From positions 2,046,001 to 2,110,000 of the forward strand of contig OZ245855.1 in NCBI GenBank assembly GCA_965229095.1: a stretch of DNA of 64,000 bases, written 5' to 3'. The stretch is from Taibaiella sp965229095. GTDB taxonomy: Bacteria; Bacteroidota; Bacteroidia; Chitinophagales; Chitinophagaceae. A model generated the notes under the pieces. The model was not told the DNA's origin. It made no database searches and saw only the letters and a program-made list of their open reading frames with translations. This document shows positions 19,001 to 26,584 of this stretch, in pieces (positions within the stretch are counted from its first letter, which is position 1; every line of letters starts with the position of its first letter). The position numbers were made by a program, and so were the translations under genes.

Positions 19001-19109
19001 GCTGCGTTTTGCCTATGGCGTAAATGAACGACCGGTTCTCCTCGAGAAACTCCTTGGAGTAATAGTAATTTAAACTATCGGCCTGCGTATATCTATTAAT
19101 GAATGTCAT
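13002..19109 (-). CDS. Giant protein (2035 aa): N-terminal propeller-like, C-terminal FN3-like
   Basis: Function unknown. The first 350 residues have short beta repeats such as HGLITKIDVDGNIVWQKRYD and YLLAIDAVKGDVIWMKEI, like a PQQ/quinoprotein-type propeller. The large middle part begins near HIYLQSAGSKGQDSTKGMHL and is unassigned. From about residue 1735 there are fibronectin-III-like segments (PPYAPEIIKVIPV, VVLNWEKTVYTGGYTVYKMS). There is no signal peptide, membrane helix or T9SS domain, so it is either cytoplasmic or exported by a route not recognised here. The start is five bases after the stop of the 2252-residue gene, so translation is probably coupled. Residues about 73-88 are encoded by a palindromic element inserted in frame. 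Confidence 0.85.
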   Translation of the reverse strand: MTFINRYTQADSLNYYYSKEFLEENRSFIYAIGKTQQHGLITKIDVDGNIVWQKRYDAENKEEPLAFHQIIQLGEPLGSPPQGGGGMASPPPALQYIVYATKGTAHYLLAIDAVKGDVIWMKEIGWKNTDIQLYLENSKTDYSFYMVISDKNQMETGMRPFVARYNYLCNQLAGNLMYVPSEDFMLNAIHTHEEGVALAGRFMKENTTGAIMHLDSDLQLVDANYIERPFTDLHDIKLLPEKKYLVSGYNNGNDSVFISLITGEGSMITYTFPESGGNKSKIQLGEGEFYVLLTTGSHGVLYCFKWDFSMQWRKEIRLNGGENGIEDVQYNLYTASFAANGFNPATESVVIHTASDFSSCLTEVLENQELKRDKCSVRRMETGLEDFKIPFKDHGLKMVDIGSDRVELCGGDVKGEEVPLTETASIQSPHIYLQSAGSKGQDSTKGMHLRWALKGALANHLPKGDYATQYVNFNRPSDYVKIYRTPYVATPVIVDFGKVPGLVNDAGRTWVYSIDNYVFHIYFRNAARYDQVRSSINPGSDPLGFVKAYGNALIEVENKTELSFAVTLKFLNNNTNTTRLELLSVEENKISAPKAASLRKTFSATDLNNRKLFSENIRSVRFNSANDTVTQIHFEFYTLFLALANKRQSWTSLGKYALTKETPVAYSRLEPTSNSVHGKWLRYNDNAYVDVKNYQTRWDGTPVDEDKIASVVDRYISLSDDAANPTAIENIPYYDPGQAPIPGYEPDPDFEPGDRSFEISNLYLLNIAALDYHVARMLGLGTLDMNSTVFSGQFIYLAEYMTEGRLGDEPEPQKVQHIYMSLPTSINDERLPIPVDLKAPVPGIFVANGTEAPTILTDANGYSQDGKTRFLTLYNELLPDELANAAFFYKTFEFMSSANTIPVYAGLEYRKTGSALWNKPELSYSRTYFNVDNSVSDQEQKRETVAIVIPEQNNPLFLHREKQNGFHDYSSYGINWFSRAARSTVTWSIETNIKPTNSLLPPTNINAYLIQKESPLMFSSAQEQQQLNNITGSDKTLIRLTYDYNHAQELISYHSHVNEELVSSFQVLPDNEELFAEDVEVFFRNEVPNAISGKVISVTDAPGNPLLSVITTGQYVVLSAGVNPTTNQPNEVLVPQIPAGTEANYIGSLMVIDNKEYVIHQIDNSQTYPKFTVFKSTLNGEPITLNATVPVNELVAPVAGGLFMIVENMLSTGSWSTPAPLSFKVKAEPVNVYSEQVFIRNTDGSNDTYLQKFRGVYGNATVEAFLEKVDENNDGEYDKDGAGNFILKHKGIYKITFPGVHLNQHSQFSTTGHSVSFYNGVVRLYTDDSMLMPARPNGKRKDLTVIRTENIGTSSNLIVYAVDNGYPANGFDPNYDYIHMGTNLSVNYYPGYKVYLYKDAPNGLVQGNILPDEGTDVRYSVFGLRSHDAGLNYVSRISAPVLMFAQSIKEPKQPEQPLGGDYATRPDFFGKSSYTFTTKYQQKPYSVQFNRASDIQILSAIYDNTIVYNANGTPINLPTTVQEIMVDIFGEGEDVYYINRWNDFLDFDTNRAEYKRYPDTAAGVRLPMPDNPRFIAAINAFITQHNAYFPTEPPVGQLMTITALNQQIIPQTALHDKLLLIDFIRDAIYNCFVPLTEIPVIYQHIKGGSYAPIPKKQVVRDRNGNLLPPTDPDFDMAPMMKVTNTSPNETQFTDFGLDGASNARYFYTVREINLQMKVSPYSKIKGPITLVNTAPPYAPEIIKVIPVMENRTLGIAPAMQLQINPYPASQNVRKINIYRSFKHVDALTVRTMDLVKTIDLEAEGMMADQKWIFTDDFSDLAEVPYGDVLYYRITVARKIKYNDKDNNLMVEYAPSEASKVIVTNIVENYLPQSPEVKYYSEPIDAAGQLASVVLNWEKTVYTGGYTVYKMSDQGNWVEISKLEVDLADKSLLHVSRVDASGNWTELVTVQMVNNQVYLPLEFTNVNTSTLQTKDAATNKTIFHHFKVLAQNFAGMQSKEEHILSLYNAANWQDLGGISDGTAGNGLVIEGSFIIR
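18843..18890. repeat. Cluster of three palindromes inside the coding sequence
   Basis: Three hairpins lie side by side: GGAGG/CCTCC (18843-18857), GCCCCC/GGGGC (about 18858-18870) and a perfect nine-base stem GGGGAACCC/GGGTTCCCC (18871-18890). On the minus strand they encode the low-complexity stretch GEPLGSPPQGGGGMASPP, which interrupts the propeller-like repeats. Similar GC-rich palindromes are common between genes in Bacteroidota, so this looks like a small mobile palindromic element that kept the reading frame. Confidence 0.7.
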
Positions 19110-19114
19110 GTTAT

Positions 19115-22100
19115 TTAAATTTGAGGGCTTACCTGTATATTTTCTACTAAAACAATATTATTTGCATTGGTCGTATCTACCGTATACTGAGTGCCATTCC
19201 ATGTTTTGTATTGGAACCTGAAATCCAGTTCGGTGGCAGTTATTTCCCTGCTGTCGTGCATGATGATCACCTGTGAGTAATCTTTGGAATGCATTACACG
19301 ATAGGTAGTATTCACCTGGTTGTTTGTCATTACAACGATAGTGTCTGCTCCGTCGCTCAATGGTATCTTCGGTATATTAAACGGTTCCGGATTCCTGATG
19401 ATCACAGCGATGACATTATTATTGTTCATGTTCCTGATGAAATTGAACTCTGTCGAAATAGCTTCGTTCAGCGGCTTAAATCCGAGGATGCCTTCAAATA
19501 TCCTGTCGTATGCATGCTGGTAGTTCAATGCGATACCATCACTCAAAGGATCCGGTTGGCCCATGATCGTCTTATAAGCAGCTTCAACTTCCTGCGGTGT
19601 GAACGCCTTGGCAATCTCAAAAATGGCTTTCTGCTCTACTTGTGCCGCTCCTGCGCCATCTTTCAGCAAGTAGCTGTTTACCTGCTCTTTGAAATTGGCG
19701 TATCTCGATGTCTGGAAGCCAAATTTGTGCACTTCGCGTATTTCAGTTCCCGCTGCAAATGTTCCGTCGTTATTCAGGTCATACAGGTTGTTGACAATAG
19801 CCGTATACAGCTTCAACGGTTTTAAATGCTTTGGCGTAATGATTGCATATTTCGACTTCGGCTTAATGATAGCGCCGCCGGTCACAAAGCATTCTTTGTT
19901 GTTGTACATGTTCAGGTACTGGCTGATCACGAAAGGCACCTGCGGGTTCTCATCATCCTGCCATGCTTCTATCGTTTGCGGGATAGTGATATGCAGTGTA
20001 TCGTTCGGATCATAATCCAGGTATGGCGGGTTCTGGATCTCTGTGCCTTCCCTCGGATCTTTGATCACGATTTTAAGCCTTCCTTTACGTCCTGCCAGTC
20101 CATTGTACGGCGCCCAGTCCTGGAAGAAGTGCGTAGCGTACGCTTTGGAGAAGTACAGCGAGATAACGGTGCTCTTATCGTTGTAGAACAATGGTTTTGC
20201 ACTCAGCAGGTTGCCGTCCGCATTAGGATAGGACCTGTTGTAATCGATGTATTGCTTCAGCGAGGTGAGCGCATATTTATCAGGGTGCGCTGTCAATGGG
20301 TTGTTCGGATCGGCAGGTACTATTGCACCAGCAGGTGTACGTACGATACCATTGGCATCTTCCAGTATATTGCCGTTAGGCAGCTTGATGTCGCCATAGG
20401 TCGCTTTATCGTTGGTATGGAAGAAGCCTACAGGACCTGCGGTGGTAAATCCATACACGAAGCCATAAGATTGCTGGTTCGCACCATCGTCTACGGTATC
20501 CTTTAAGGTGAAATGCACATAGTAGGAAGTATCGGGCCTCCATACAGGCTGTATGAATTTAGTGATACTGTCCACAGCCGCCAGGGAATCCTGCTCGATG
20601 GCTTGCTGACTAGGTATATTGATGTTGAACTGGTAATCTTCCAGCGACAGCCAGCATACCTGGTGCAGCATGGTAAAGCATTTCTTGATTTCACCGGTCT
20701 CATCACCATTACAACCGCCCAGCTTTTCGATATCGGTAAAGATCACTTCAGCAAGCTGCAGGGCATCGCTCAACACAGGTGGCTTCACACGGTCAGGATA
20801 GCTCATCAGGTTTTCGACATCCCTTACCAGGTACTCCCAGAGACGGTATTGAGGATGGCTTTCATGAAACTTCTTGATATCGTCGATCATCCGGATAAAG
20901 CAGGACCAGTTTTCCTCGAAGGAAGCTTGTGCAGATACACAACCCAACAGACCGCTCCTCAGTTTTACAGCATATTCACACAGTTCAGAGTTGGCAGCAG
21001 TATTACAGCCACCTATCCTTTCAATGCCGGTAAAGACAGCGGTAGCCAGCTGCAGCGCACCATTCAGCACCGGTGGATTAGCCCGTTCCGGATATTGCGC
21101 CAGCTCTTCTATTTCCCGGCTCAAGCTTGCATACAGCCTGTATTGTGGGTTGCTCGCATCAAATTCCTTGATCATGGCCAGCATCTTATCGAAGCAATGC
21201 CAGTTATCGTAGAACGGATCTTTTGCATCGTACACAATGCTCGCATACAACGTCTCTTTCAGGTAAGCGGAGAACTCACACAGCTTCGGATCACCTGTAG
21301 GCGGTGAGCTTACTGGTGGCGAGCTTACCGGAGGTGAGGCTGTGTTTATCTTGCAACCCTCATTCCTCAGGCTCCATAGCTTCTCTTCCAGTTCGGCCGT
21401 GGACTGGTATTCGCCTTTAATAACACCCAACGCGACCTGGTCGTTGTGGAAATTGATCTGGTCGATCTGTTCCATGATACTACTGATCAGATTGGCATTA
21501 GGGAACTGTGGTTCGATCACGATCTTGGAAACAGGCTTCCAGTCAGGTCTCATGTATCCTACTACATTATTCAGCTCATAGGCATACCTGGTCACGACAT
21601 AAGGCTCTGCAGGATTGGCCGCATAAGGATCGGGGTTGCCATACACCGGTTCCAGCGCATTATCATCGATCAGCGTACTGTAGTACTTGATCGTAACGCT
21701 TTGACTGAAGGTGCTCAGGCGCAGGTCCACCTTGGTAGATGCCTGTGGCAATATAATGCGAAGCTTGTTATTGTTGTTAAAAGCCAGTGATTGGGCAAAG
21801 CCATGCACATTGGCCTCATTGGTCACCGAGGCATACTCATCATCCGTTTTGTTCATCAGGTAGAAAGACACGTCGTTCGCATAGAAAGAATAATTCTCGT
21901 CATAGCAATAGTACTTCGTGTTCAGCGGTTTCGCCAGGAAGTTGGCGCAGCGCGGCGTCTTCTCTTTTCCTTTACAGAACAATGTTGCCGCAGTAATACC
22001 GTTTTGCTCCGGTACAAACCATCCCGGTTGCCCTTGTTCTGTATAAGAGAACGGGTTGGTCGCTAATATCCTGATGGTATTGTACTGTCCGTCCGATTTC

Positions 22101-25100
22101 TGAAACTGGCCTACTTTCAGGCTGTTTACAGCCGGATCGTTAGGATAAAGCGCTTTATACGGATGGTAGTCTACCCAGCTACTGCCATTCCAGGATTTGA
22201 TAACCAGGTTTTCGATGGAATACTGGTGCTTTACCTGCCTTAAGGTCTTTCCTTTCACCGTTTTTTCCGGTGGCAGCAGGTCGGTATATTTCTCCGGCGG
22301 ATTATTGACACCACCGATCAGGTTGCCTACGGCATTGGGTAAAAAGCCTTTCTCAGATTTAATGTCCACATAAGTATCCAGCGGTATAATGGTGTCCTTA
22401 AAGCTTTGTGGCAGACCGGAAGGTGGTGCCGGCAAATACGCAAGCTCAAAGACTTCATTGGAAAGCATGTTCACCCCTTTCACCAGCTGCGGGATCGTTC
22501 CGGTGCTGCTTTCGTTGATCATCGGATTGATCGGCGTACGATCCACGTCCTTATTGAATTCCCACATTACTTCCAGGTTGCCGCAGAACTTGAACTTGAA
22601 GATCCAGGCGATCTTGATCTTGACGCAAAGCCTGAACTTACCATAGATCAGGAATGGTTTCGGCGCTTCCACACCAAAGAGGATATCGATAGCCACGTAC
22701 AGCTCGACGATCTTGATATTGATCTCTGCACCAACGCCGGCTGCCAGGTAAGCCCCAAACTGTGGCTTTTCAAAGCTGATGTGCCCGCCTACTTCGATGT
22801 AAGCCCAGGCACGTACTTTAATGATACCGTACTTCCTGTCGAAATTGAACTCTCCTCTTGCCCCGGCTTCGATACCCTTTGCGGAAAGCATCAGGTAACT
22901 CTTGAGCGTGATCAGAGTAAGGATACGCGCCGTGATCGGATTGGTTTTGGTACCGATATTTACATACCAGGGATGCTGGTTCTTGAAGAAGAAGCCGGCC
23001 TGCACATCTGCATACAGGCTGATGATCGAGCCACTGCTTGTCGGCATCTTGAAATCGGCGCCAAAGCCGAATTCCAGGGAATTGTCACCCAGCGCTACGA
23101 AAGCGAAGAACGGAGGATCTTTGGTATCGGTAAGTCCTAGTCGCGCCGACAATATAGCAGCCCGTCCGTCGATCATGAACAGCGAAGGGATGGATAAGAG
23201 CACCATAGCCTTGATGTTGATCACAGTACCGTTATCGAAAGAAGTACCCAGCGAAGCACCCGCGCCTATTGAGAACGGTGTGCCCGATGCTTTGGTCTTA
23301 TCCGGACCGTTAAACTTCTGCACATGGATGCCCCTTGGCGGCGCTTTATAATATTCGTACCAGGTATTGACACCCGATACCAGGCCTGCAGCTTCTTTCT
23401 CTGCCACATAACGGTAACCGAGCAAGCCCCTGAAGCCATAGATGGCAAAGGTACCCAATGGTATAGGCGCCGGGAATTCGATCTCCGCATCGATGATGAA
23501 TGCAGGATACTTAGGCATCAGCTTCATGTCTGCCCTACCTGAGATCTTGGCTTTAGGAAGCTGGATCTTGATACCACCCGCATATTCCTTCGATACACCC
23601 GGCTCTGGAATAGACAACCATCCGTTGATGATCGCTGCAGGCGAGCTCGCAGGAATAGTAAGGTCAAGGTATAAAGTCTGTATATGCAGGTAAGGACGCG
23701 GCTTGGGCTGACCCTGCACCTCATCGGTACAGTAGTAATATTTAGCACCATCACCCCTGATCTCAATACCCAGCGGGTCTACACTGATACCTCCGTCAAA
23801 ACCGAAGTAATTGAACTTACGCATCGTACCGTTCACTTCTTTCTGGTGGGAACCGTAGTGTATGGCACTTACCGTGATCTCCACCGGTCCCAGCGACAGC
23901 ACGATGGGCTTCAGCAAGTGAATAGAGCCTCCTGAAAATTCGATGGAGCCATCGCTGTAGATTCGCAGGCGGTCGATGTCTATTGGGCCCAGGTGCAAGG
24001 TATCTTTCAGGAACCCTTCAAACTGCAGAGAGCCGCTAGTCCCAATGTAATAATCATTATCCTGTTTACCCAGTTCCAGTGATTTTATGTTATAGGTAAA
24101 CACATCTTTCAGCGTTATTGGATAAGGTGGTGCGGCCGATGCCGTAAGGTTGAAATCACCATTGTCGGCCAGGTGGCCTTCAATATCGATATGCACTACC
24201 TGTCCTGCATTGGGCGTTCCCTGGGGATAAGTGAATTTCTTGATCTCTAGGGCGCCTTTAATATTGGAAGAAATTACTTTGCTCTGCTTGAAAGTAATAT
24301 CAAAAGATTTAAAGCCTACCAGGAAGCCATTGGTCTCGCTGCCGATATTGAACCACATCGTACCGTTCTGGCCGTTGATGATGTCGGTAATATAAGCGCG
24401 CAGCTCTTGCTGGCTCTTCAACTCTTTTTGTGCCCCACCTGCCGGTGTAATCTTCAACGGGAACTTAAAGGCATAAAGATTTTTGTTGTCCAGCGAGTTG
24501 AGATACGTAAGCAATCCAGCCTGGTTCGATATCACAACGGATTCTTCCTGGTTGGTAGTAGTGTTGTTCTTCAACCCAGTGATCGGGAACACGAAGGTGA
24601 AATGGTTGCTGAAGAAGTCGGTGATCTGGCCATTCAGCGGGTTTTGCGTAGGCACCGCTTCCAGCGCGAATTTTCCCGAAACACCGCCTGTACCCACCAA
24701 CAGGTTATAACCGCCGATACGTAAGGTAGATTGATTGGTATTGGCTGCTGTTTTAAACCATTTGGAAGGCAGGGTAACCGAAAGCGCATCGGCATATACG
24801 CCCTTAAAGCTGGCTGGACGACCGTCAGCATCTGCTTCTTCGATATTTACTTTATCGCTGAGGTCCAGTTTCAGACGTTCCAGCTGGATCAGGAGGCCGG
24901 TATTGCCGATCTCCGAAAACTTGGGGGCCAGGTTACCCACCAGGTCCATTTTATAACCGATGCCTTCCTGCGTATCGGCGTACAACAGGATCTTACCAAA
25001 ATGAAACCGGGAGAGAACGCCGCTATTCTCCGGTTCGCGTTCCCAGATACCAGGTGAAGTTTCATGATAAGGATAAAGGATATTCCGTTGGAATTCTACC

Positions 25101-25873
25101 GCTGCCGATACCATAAGGGTCGCTTTGGCTTTAGGCACCAGAAGATCCTTGATGTATTCTTCAAGATCATCAGGGACAAATTTTTTAAAGAACGCAGCTA
25201 CTTTTTGTTTGGTTTCGTTGAGATTGTTCTTTAACAGATAAGCGCCAAATGCCAGCAACGTCGCGTATTTACCGGTTTGCTCATTAATGGCCTTTACCAC
25301 TTGGGACAAGGAAGTATTCTCGTCGATGGTCAGGTTCAGCTCATTAATAACCGGGCTCTGGTTGAAGGCATTAAGATCATTGATGAATTGACGTAACGGT
25401 GTTGTGAACTGATCGATCGGCTCGGTAAACGTATAAATAAATCGTGCTAAGGCTTGCTCTTCCGAAATATTAAAGATTTGTAAGCCCAGCTCATAGAACT
25501 CCTGCGGTGTGAAAGAGAATCCCTTTAAATCGAACTGGCGCAAATAAGCCAGTATCTTCCACTGGTATTCTACCGTAACCGGGAAGGCCGAGGTATAAAA
25601 GTCAGGGTTGTTGGAGTCATCGGGATTCAGCACCAGGCTTACGCCAGAGCCAAACAGCTCGACAGCCAATTTTTTGGAAACGATGGTAAGGCTATAGAAA
25701 GCCGCATCTCCTTTAGGACTCTTCTTGTACTGAAGGTCTTTATAATGTATTTTATCGAACAGGCTTTGTATCGCCTGTTTCAGAAACCCCAGCGATTCGG
25801 GAAAGTCGTCTAAAGAGACAACAGACGCTAACGTGGGATAATATCTGCGTATAATGGCGGGTGGTGTAGGCAT
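19115..25873 (-). CDS. Giant beta-rich protein (2252 aa), possibly DUF6603-like
   Basis: Function unknown. The first 300 residues are helical (LGFLKQAIQSLFDKIHYKD). Residues about 300-1130 are long stretches of alternating beta-strands such as IDIDRLRIYSDGSIEFSGG, GGISVDPLGIEIRGDGAK and KISGRADMKLMPKYPAFIID. This recalls the very long DUF6603-type proteins and groove-forming beta proteins, but the match is from memory and unverified. A Pro/Ser linker (PPVSSPPVSSPP) near residue 1520 leads into two copies of a cysteine-containing helical repeat (about 1527-1623 and 1627-1721). The C-terminal 500 residues are mixed. There is no signal peptide or sorting domain. It lies 107 bases after the 200-residue gene and five bases before the 2035-residue gene. 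Confidence 0.85.
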   Translation of the reverse strand: MPTPPAIIRRYYPTLASVVSLDDFPESLGFLKQAIQSLFDKIHYKDLQYKKSPKGDAAFYSLTIVSKKLAVELFGSGVSLVLNPDDSNNPDFYTSAFPVTVEYQWKILAYLRQFDLKGFSFTPQEFYELGLQIFNISEEQALARFIYTFTEPIDQFTTPLRQFINDLNAFNQSPVINELNLTIDENTSLSQVVKAINEQTGKYATLLAFGAYLLKNNLNETKQKVAAFFKKFVPDDLEEYIKDLLVPKAKATLMVSAAVEFQRNILYPYHETSPGIWEREPENSGVLSRFHFGKILLYADTQEGIGYKMDLVGNLAPKFSEIGNTGLLIQLERLKLDLSDKVNIEEADADGRPASFKGVYADALSVTLPSKWFKTAANTNQSTLRIGGYNLLVGTGGVSGKFALEAVPTQNPLNGQITDFFSNHFTFVFPITGLKNNTTTNQEESVVISNQAGLLTYLNSLDNKNLYAFKFPLKITPAGGAQKELKSQQELRAYITDIINGQNGTMWFNIGSETNGFLVGFKSFDITFKQSKVISSNIKGALEIKKFTYPQGTPNAGQVVHIDIEGHLADNGDFNLTASAAPPYPITLKDVFTYNIKSLELGKQDNDYYIGTSGSLQFEGFLKDTLHLGPIDIDRLRIYSDGSIEFSGGSIHLLKPIVLSLGPVEITVSAIHYGSHQKEVNGTMRKFNYFGFDGGISVDPLGIEIRGDGAKYYYCTDEVQGQPKPRPYLHIQTLYLDLTIPASSPAAIINGWLSIPEPGVSKEYAGGIKIQLPKAKISGRADMKLMPKYPAFIIDAEIEFPAPIPLGTFAIYGFRGLLGYRYVAEKEAAGLVSGVNTWYEYYKAPPRGIHVQKFNGPDKTKASGTPFSIGAGASLGTSFDNGTVINIKAMVLLSIPSLFMIDGRAAILSARLGLTDTKDPPFFAFVALGDNSLEFGFGADFKMPTSSGSIISLYADVQAGFFFKNQHPWYVNIGTKTNPITARILTLITLKSYLMLSAKGIEAGARGEFNFDRKYGIIKVRAWAYIEVGGHISFEKPQFGAYLAAGVGAEINIKIVELYVAIDILFGVEAPKPFLIYGKFRLCVKIKIAWIFKFKFCGNLEVMWEFNKDVDRTPINPMINESSTGTIPQLVKGVNMLSNEVFELAYLPAPPSGLPQSFKDTIIPLDTYVDIKSEKGFLPNAVGNLIGGVNNPPEKYTDLLPPEKTVKGKTLRQVKHQYSIENLVIKSWNGSSWVDYHPYKALYPNDPAVNSLKVGQFQKSDGQYNTIRILATNPFSYTEQGQPGWFVPEQNGITAATLFCKGKEKTPRCANFLAKPLNTKYYCYDENYSFYANDVSFYLMNKTDDEYASVTNEANVHGFAQSLAFNNNNKLRIILPQASTKVDLRLSTFSQSVTIKYYSTLIDDNALEPVYGNPDPYAANPAEPYVVTRYAYELNNVVGYMRPDWKPVSKIVIEPQFPNANLISSIMEQIDQINFHNDQVALGVIKGEYQSTAELEEKLWSLRNEGCKINTASPPVSSPPVSSPPTGDPKLCEFSAYLKETLYASIVYDAKDPFYDNWHCFDKMLAMIKEFDASNPQYRLYASLSREIEELAQYPERANPPVLNGALQLATAVFTGIERIGGCNTAANSELCEYAVKLRSGLLGCVSAQASFEENWSCFIRMIDDIKKFHESHPQYRLWEYLVRDVENLMSYPDRVKPPVLSDALQLAEVIFTDIEKLGGCNGDETGEIKKCFTMLHQVCWLSLEDYQFNINIPSQQAIEQDSLAAVDSITKFIQPVWRPDTSYYVHFTLKDTVDDGANQQSYGFVYGFTTAGPVGFFHTNDKATYGDIKLPNGNILEDANGIVRTPAGAIVPADPNNPLTAHPDKYALTSLKQYIDYNRSYPNADGNLLSAKPLFYNDKSTVISLYFSKAYATHFFQDWAPYNGLAGRKGRLKIVIKDPREGTEIQNPPYLDYDPNDTLHITIPQTIEAWQDDENPQVPFVISQYLNMYNNKECFVTGGAIIKPKSKYAIITPKHLKPLKLYTAIVNNLYDLNNDGTFAAGTEIREVHKFGFQTSRYANFKEQVNSYLLKDGAGAAQVEQKAIFEIAKAFTPQEVEAAYKTIMGQPDPLSDGIALNYQHAYDRIFEGILGFKPLNEAISTEFNFIRNMNNNNVIAVIIRNPEPFNIPKIPLSDGADTIVVMTNNQVNTTYRVMHSKDYSQVIIMHDSREITATELDFRFQYKTWNGTQYTVDTTNANNIVLVENIQVSPQI
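20708..21290 (-). repeat. Internal tandem repeat, two copies of about 96 codons
   Basis: Copy 1 (about 21002-21290) and copy 2 (about 20708-20992) encode matching units. Each has LCE(F/Y), then W(H/S)CF, a helix ending in SNPQYRL or SHPQYRL, YP(E/D)R and PPVL, then ALQLA, and a closing GGCN. Three cysteines are conserved in each copy. The two are clearly homologous but well diverged in DNA, so the duplication is old. Outside the repeats the protein is beta-rich, so this is a separate helical module. Confidence 0.85.
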
Positions 25874-25980
25874 GTTTAGTTATTTTTATCATTTTCAATG
25901 AACATTACGTACATGACGGGATACTCCGTGGTTATATAAACCACAGCGAATACCAATCATTAAAAGCAATGAATTAAAGG

Positions 25981-26583
25981 TTAGGGCAAAAAGGTTGCGT
26001 TGGCGTAATAAGGATTTTGCGTAACGAAACCAGGAAAATACAAGGACATCTCAGCAGCCTGGATGGTGTAGTCGTTTTCCGCTACGAAAGGAGGTCTGTT
26101 ACCTTTCATGGCTGTTAATGTTCCACCGGCGTTATACAGACATTCATAAGTAACATCCTGCAATGCGTCATAGAAATATTTTCTTGTTTCTGTTGTCTGC
26201 ACATTATTAAAAAGGCTTTCTATTTTTTCGCATATTAACCTTCCCTGAGCATCAAATATTTCACTTTCCTTATGGTTATCGTAGGTGCCATTTCCTTTGT
26301 ACATTTTCGCCTTCTCAATCTTATAGACACCATAGGTCTCTCTTTCCCTGATTTCGAAATGAGCTACCTGGTATTGGGATGCAATTGAGGAAGCAGCCTG
26401 ACTTTCAGATTCGTTTACATCTAAATAATAAACTACATCTGTTATTTTATTGTCCTTGTACTGTTCTTTCTTTTTGGTTGTTCCTCCAACCTGGTAAACC
26501 TTGTAAAAAGATTTTAACTGTTGCACCTGCTGCACAGTAACAGGAGTAGCAAATTCATTTTCATATTTTATTATCTCAGACAT
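25981..26583 (-). CDS. Hypothetical 200-aa protein, possible partner of the 962-aa protein
   Basis: Not recognised. It begins MSEIIKYENEFATPVTVQQV and has a short segment (YKVYQVGG and E-x-YKDNK) resembling the start of the 962-residue protein next to it. The rest is hydrophilic and mixed alpha/beta (GVYKIEKAKMYKGNGTYD, TRKYFYDALQDVTYECLYNA). No signal peptide or membrane helix is present. Its start lies one base beyond the stop of the 962-residue gene, so they are translated together. An immunity or chaperone role for a toxin-like neighbour is possible but rests on position only. Confidence 0.75.
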   Translation of the reverse strand: MSEIIKYENEFATPVTVQQVQQLKSFYKVYQVGGTTKKKEQYKDNKITDVVYYLDVNESESQAASSIASQYQVAHFEIRERETYGVYKIEKAKMYKGNGTYDNHKESEIFDAQGRLICEKIESLFNNVQTTETRKYFYDALQDVTYECLYNAGGTLTAMKGNRPPFVAENDYTIQAAEMSLYFPGFVTQNPYYANATFLP

Positions 26584-26584
26584 A

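Noticed and set aside
21290..21340. Short direct repeat GGTGAGCTTAC/GGCGAGCTTACC as a possible variable tandem repeat
   Set aside because: Only two to three units; it simply encodes the PPVSS linker, so it is too short to call a variable repeat locus.
25925..25950. Small hairpin (GTGGTT/AACCAC) in the 107-base spacer of the giant-protein block
   Set aside because: Six base pairs with an A/T loop and no T-run; too weak to call a terminator or promoter.
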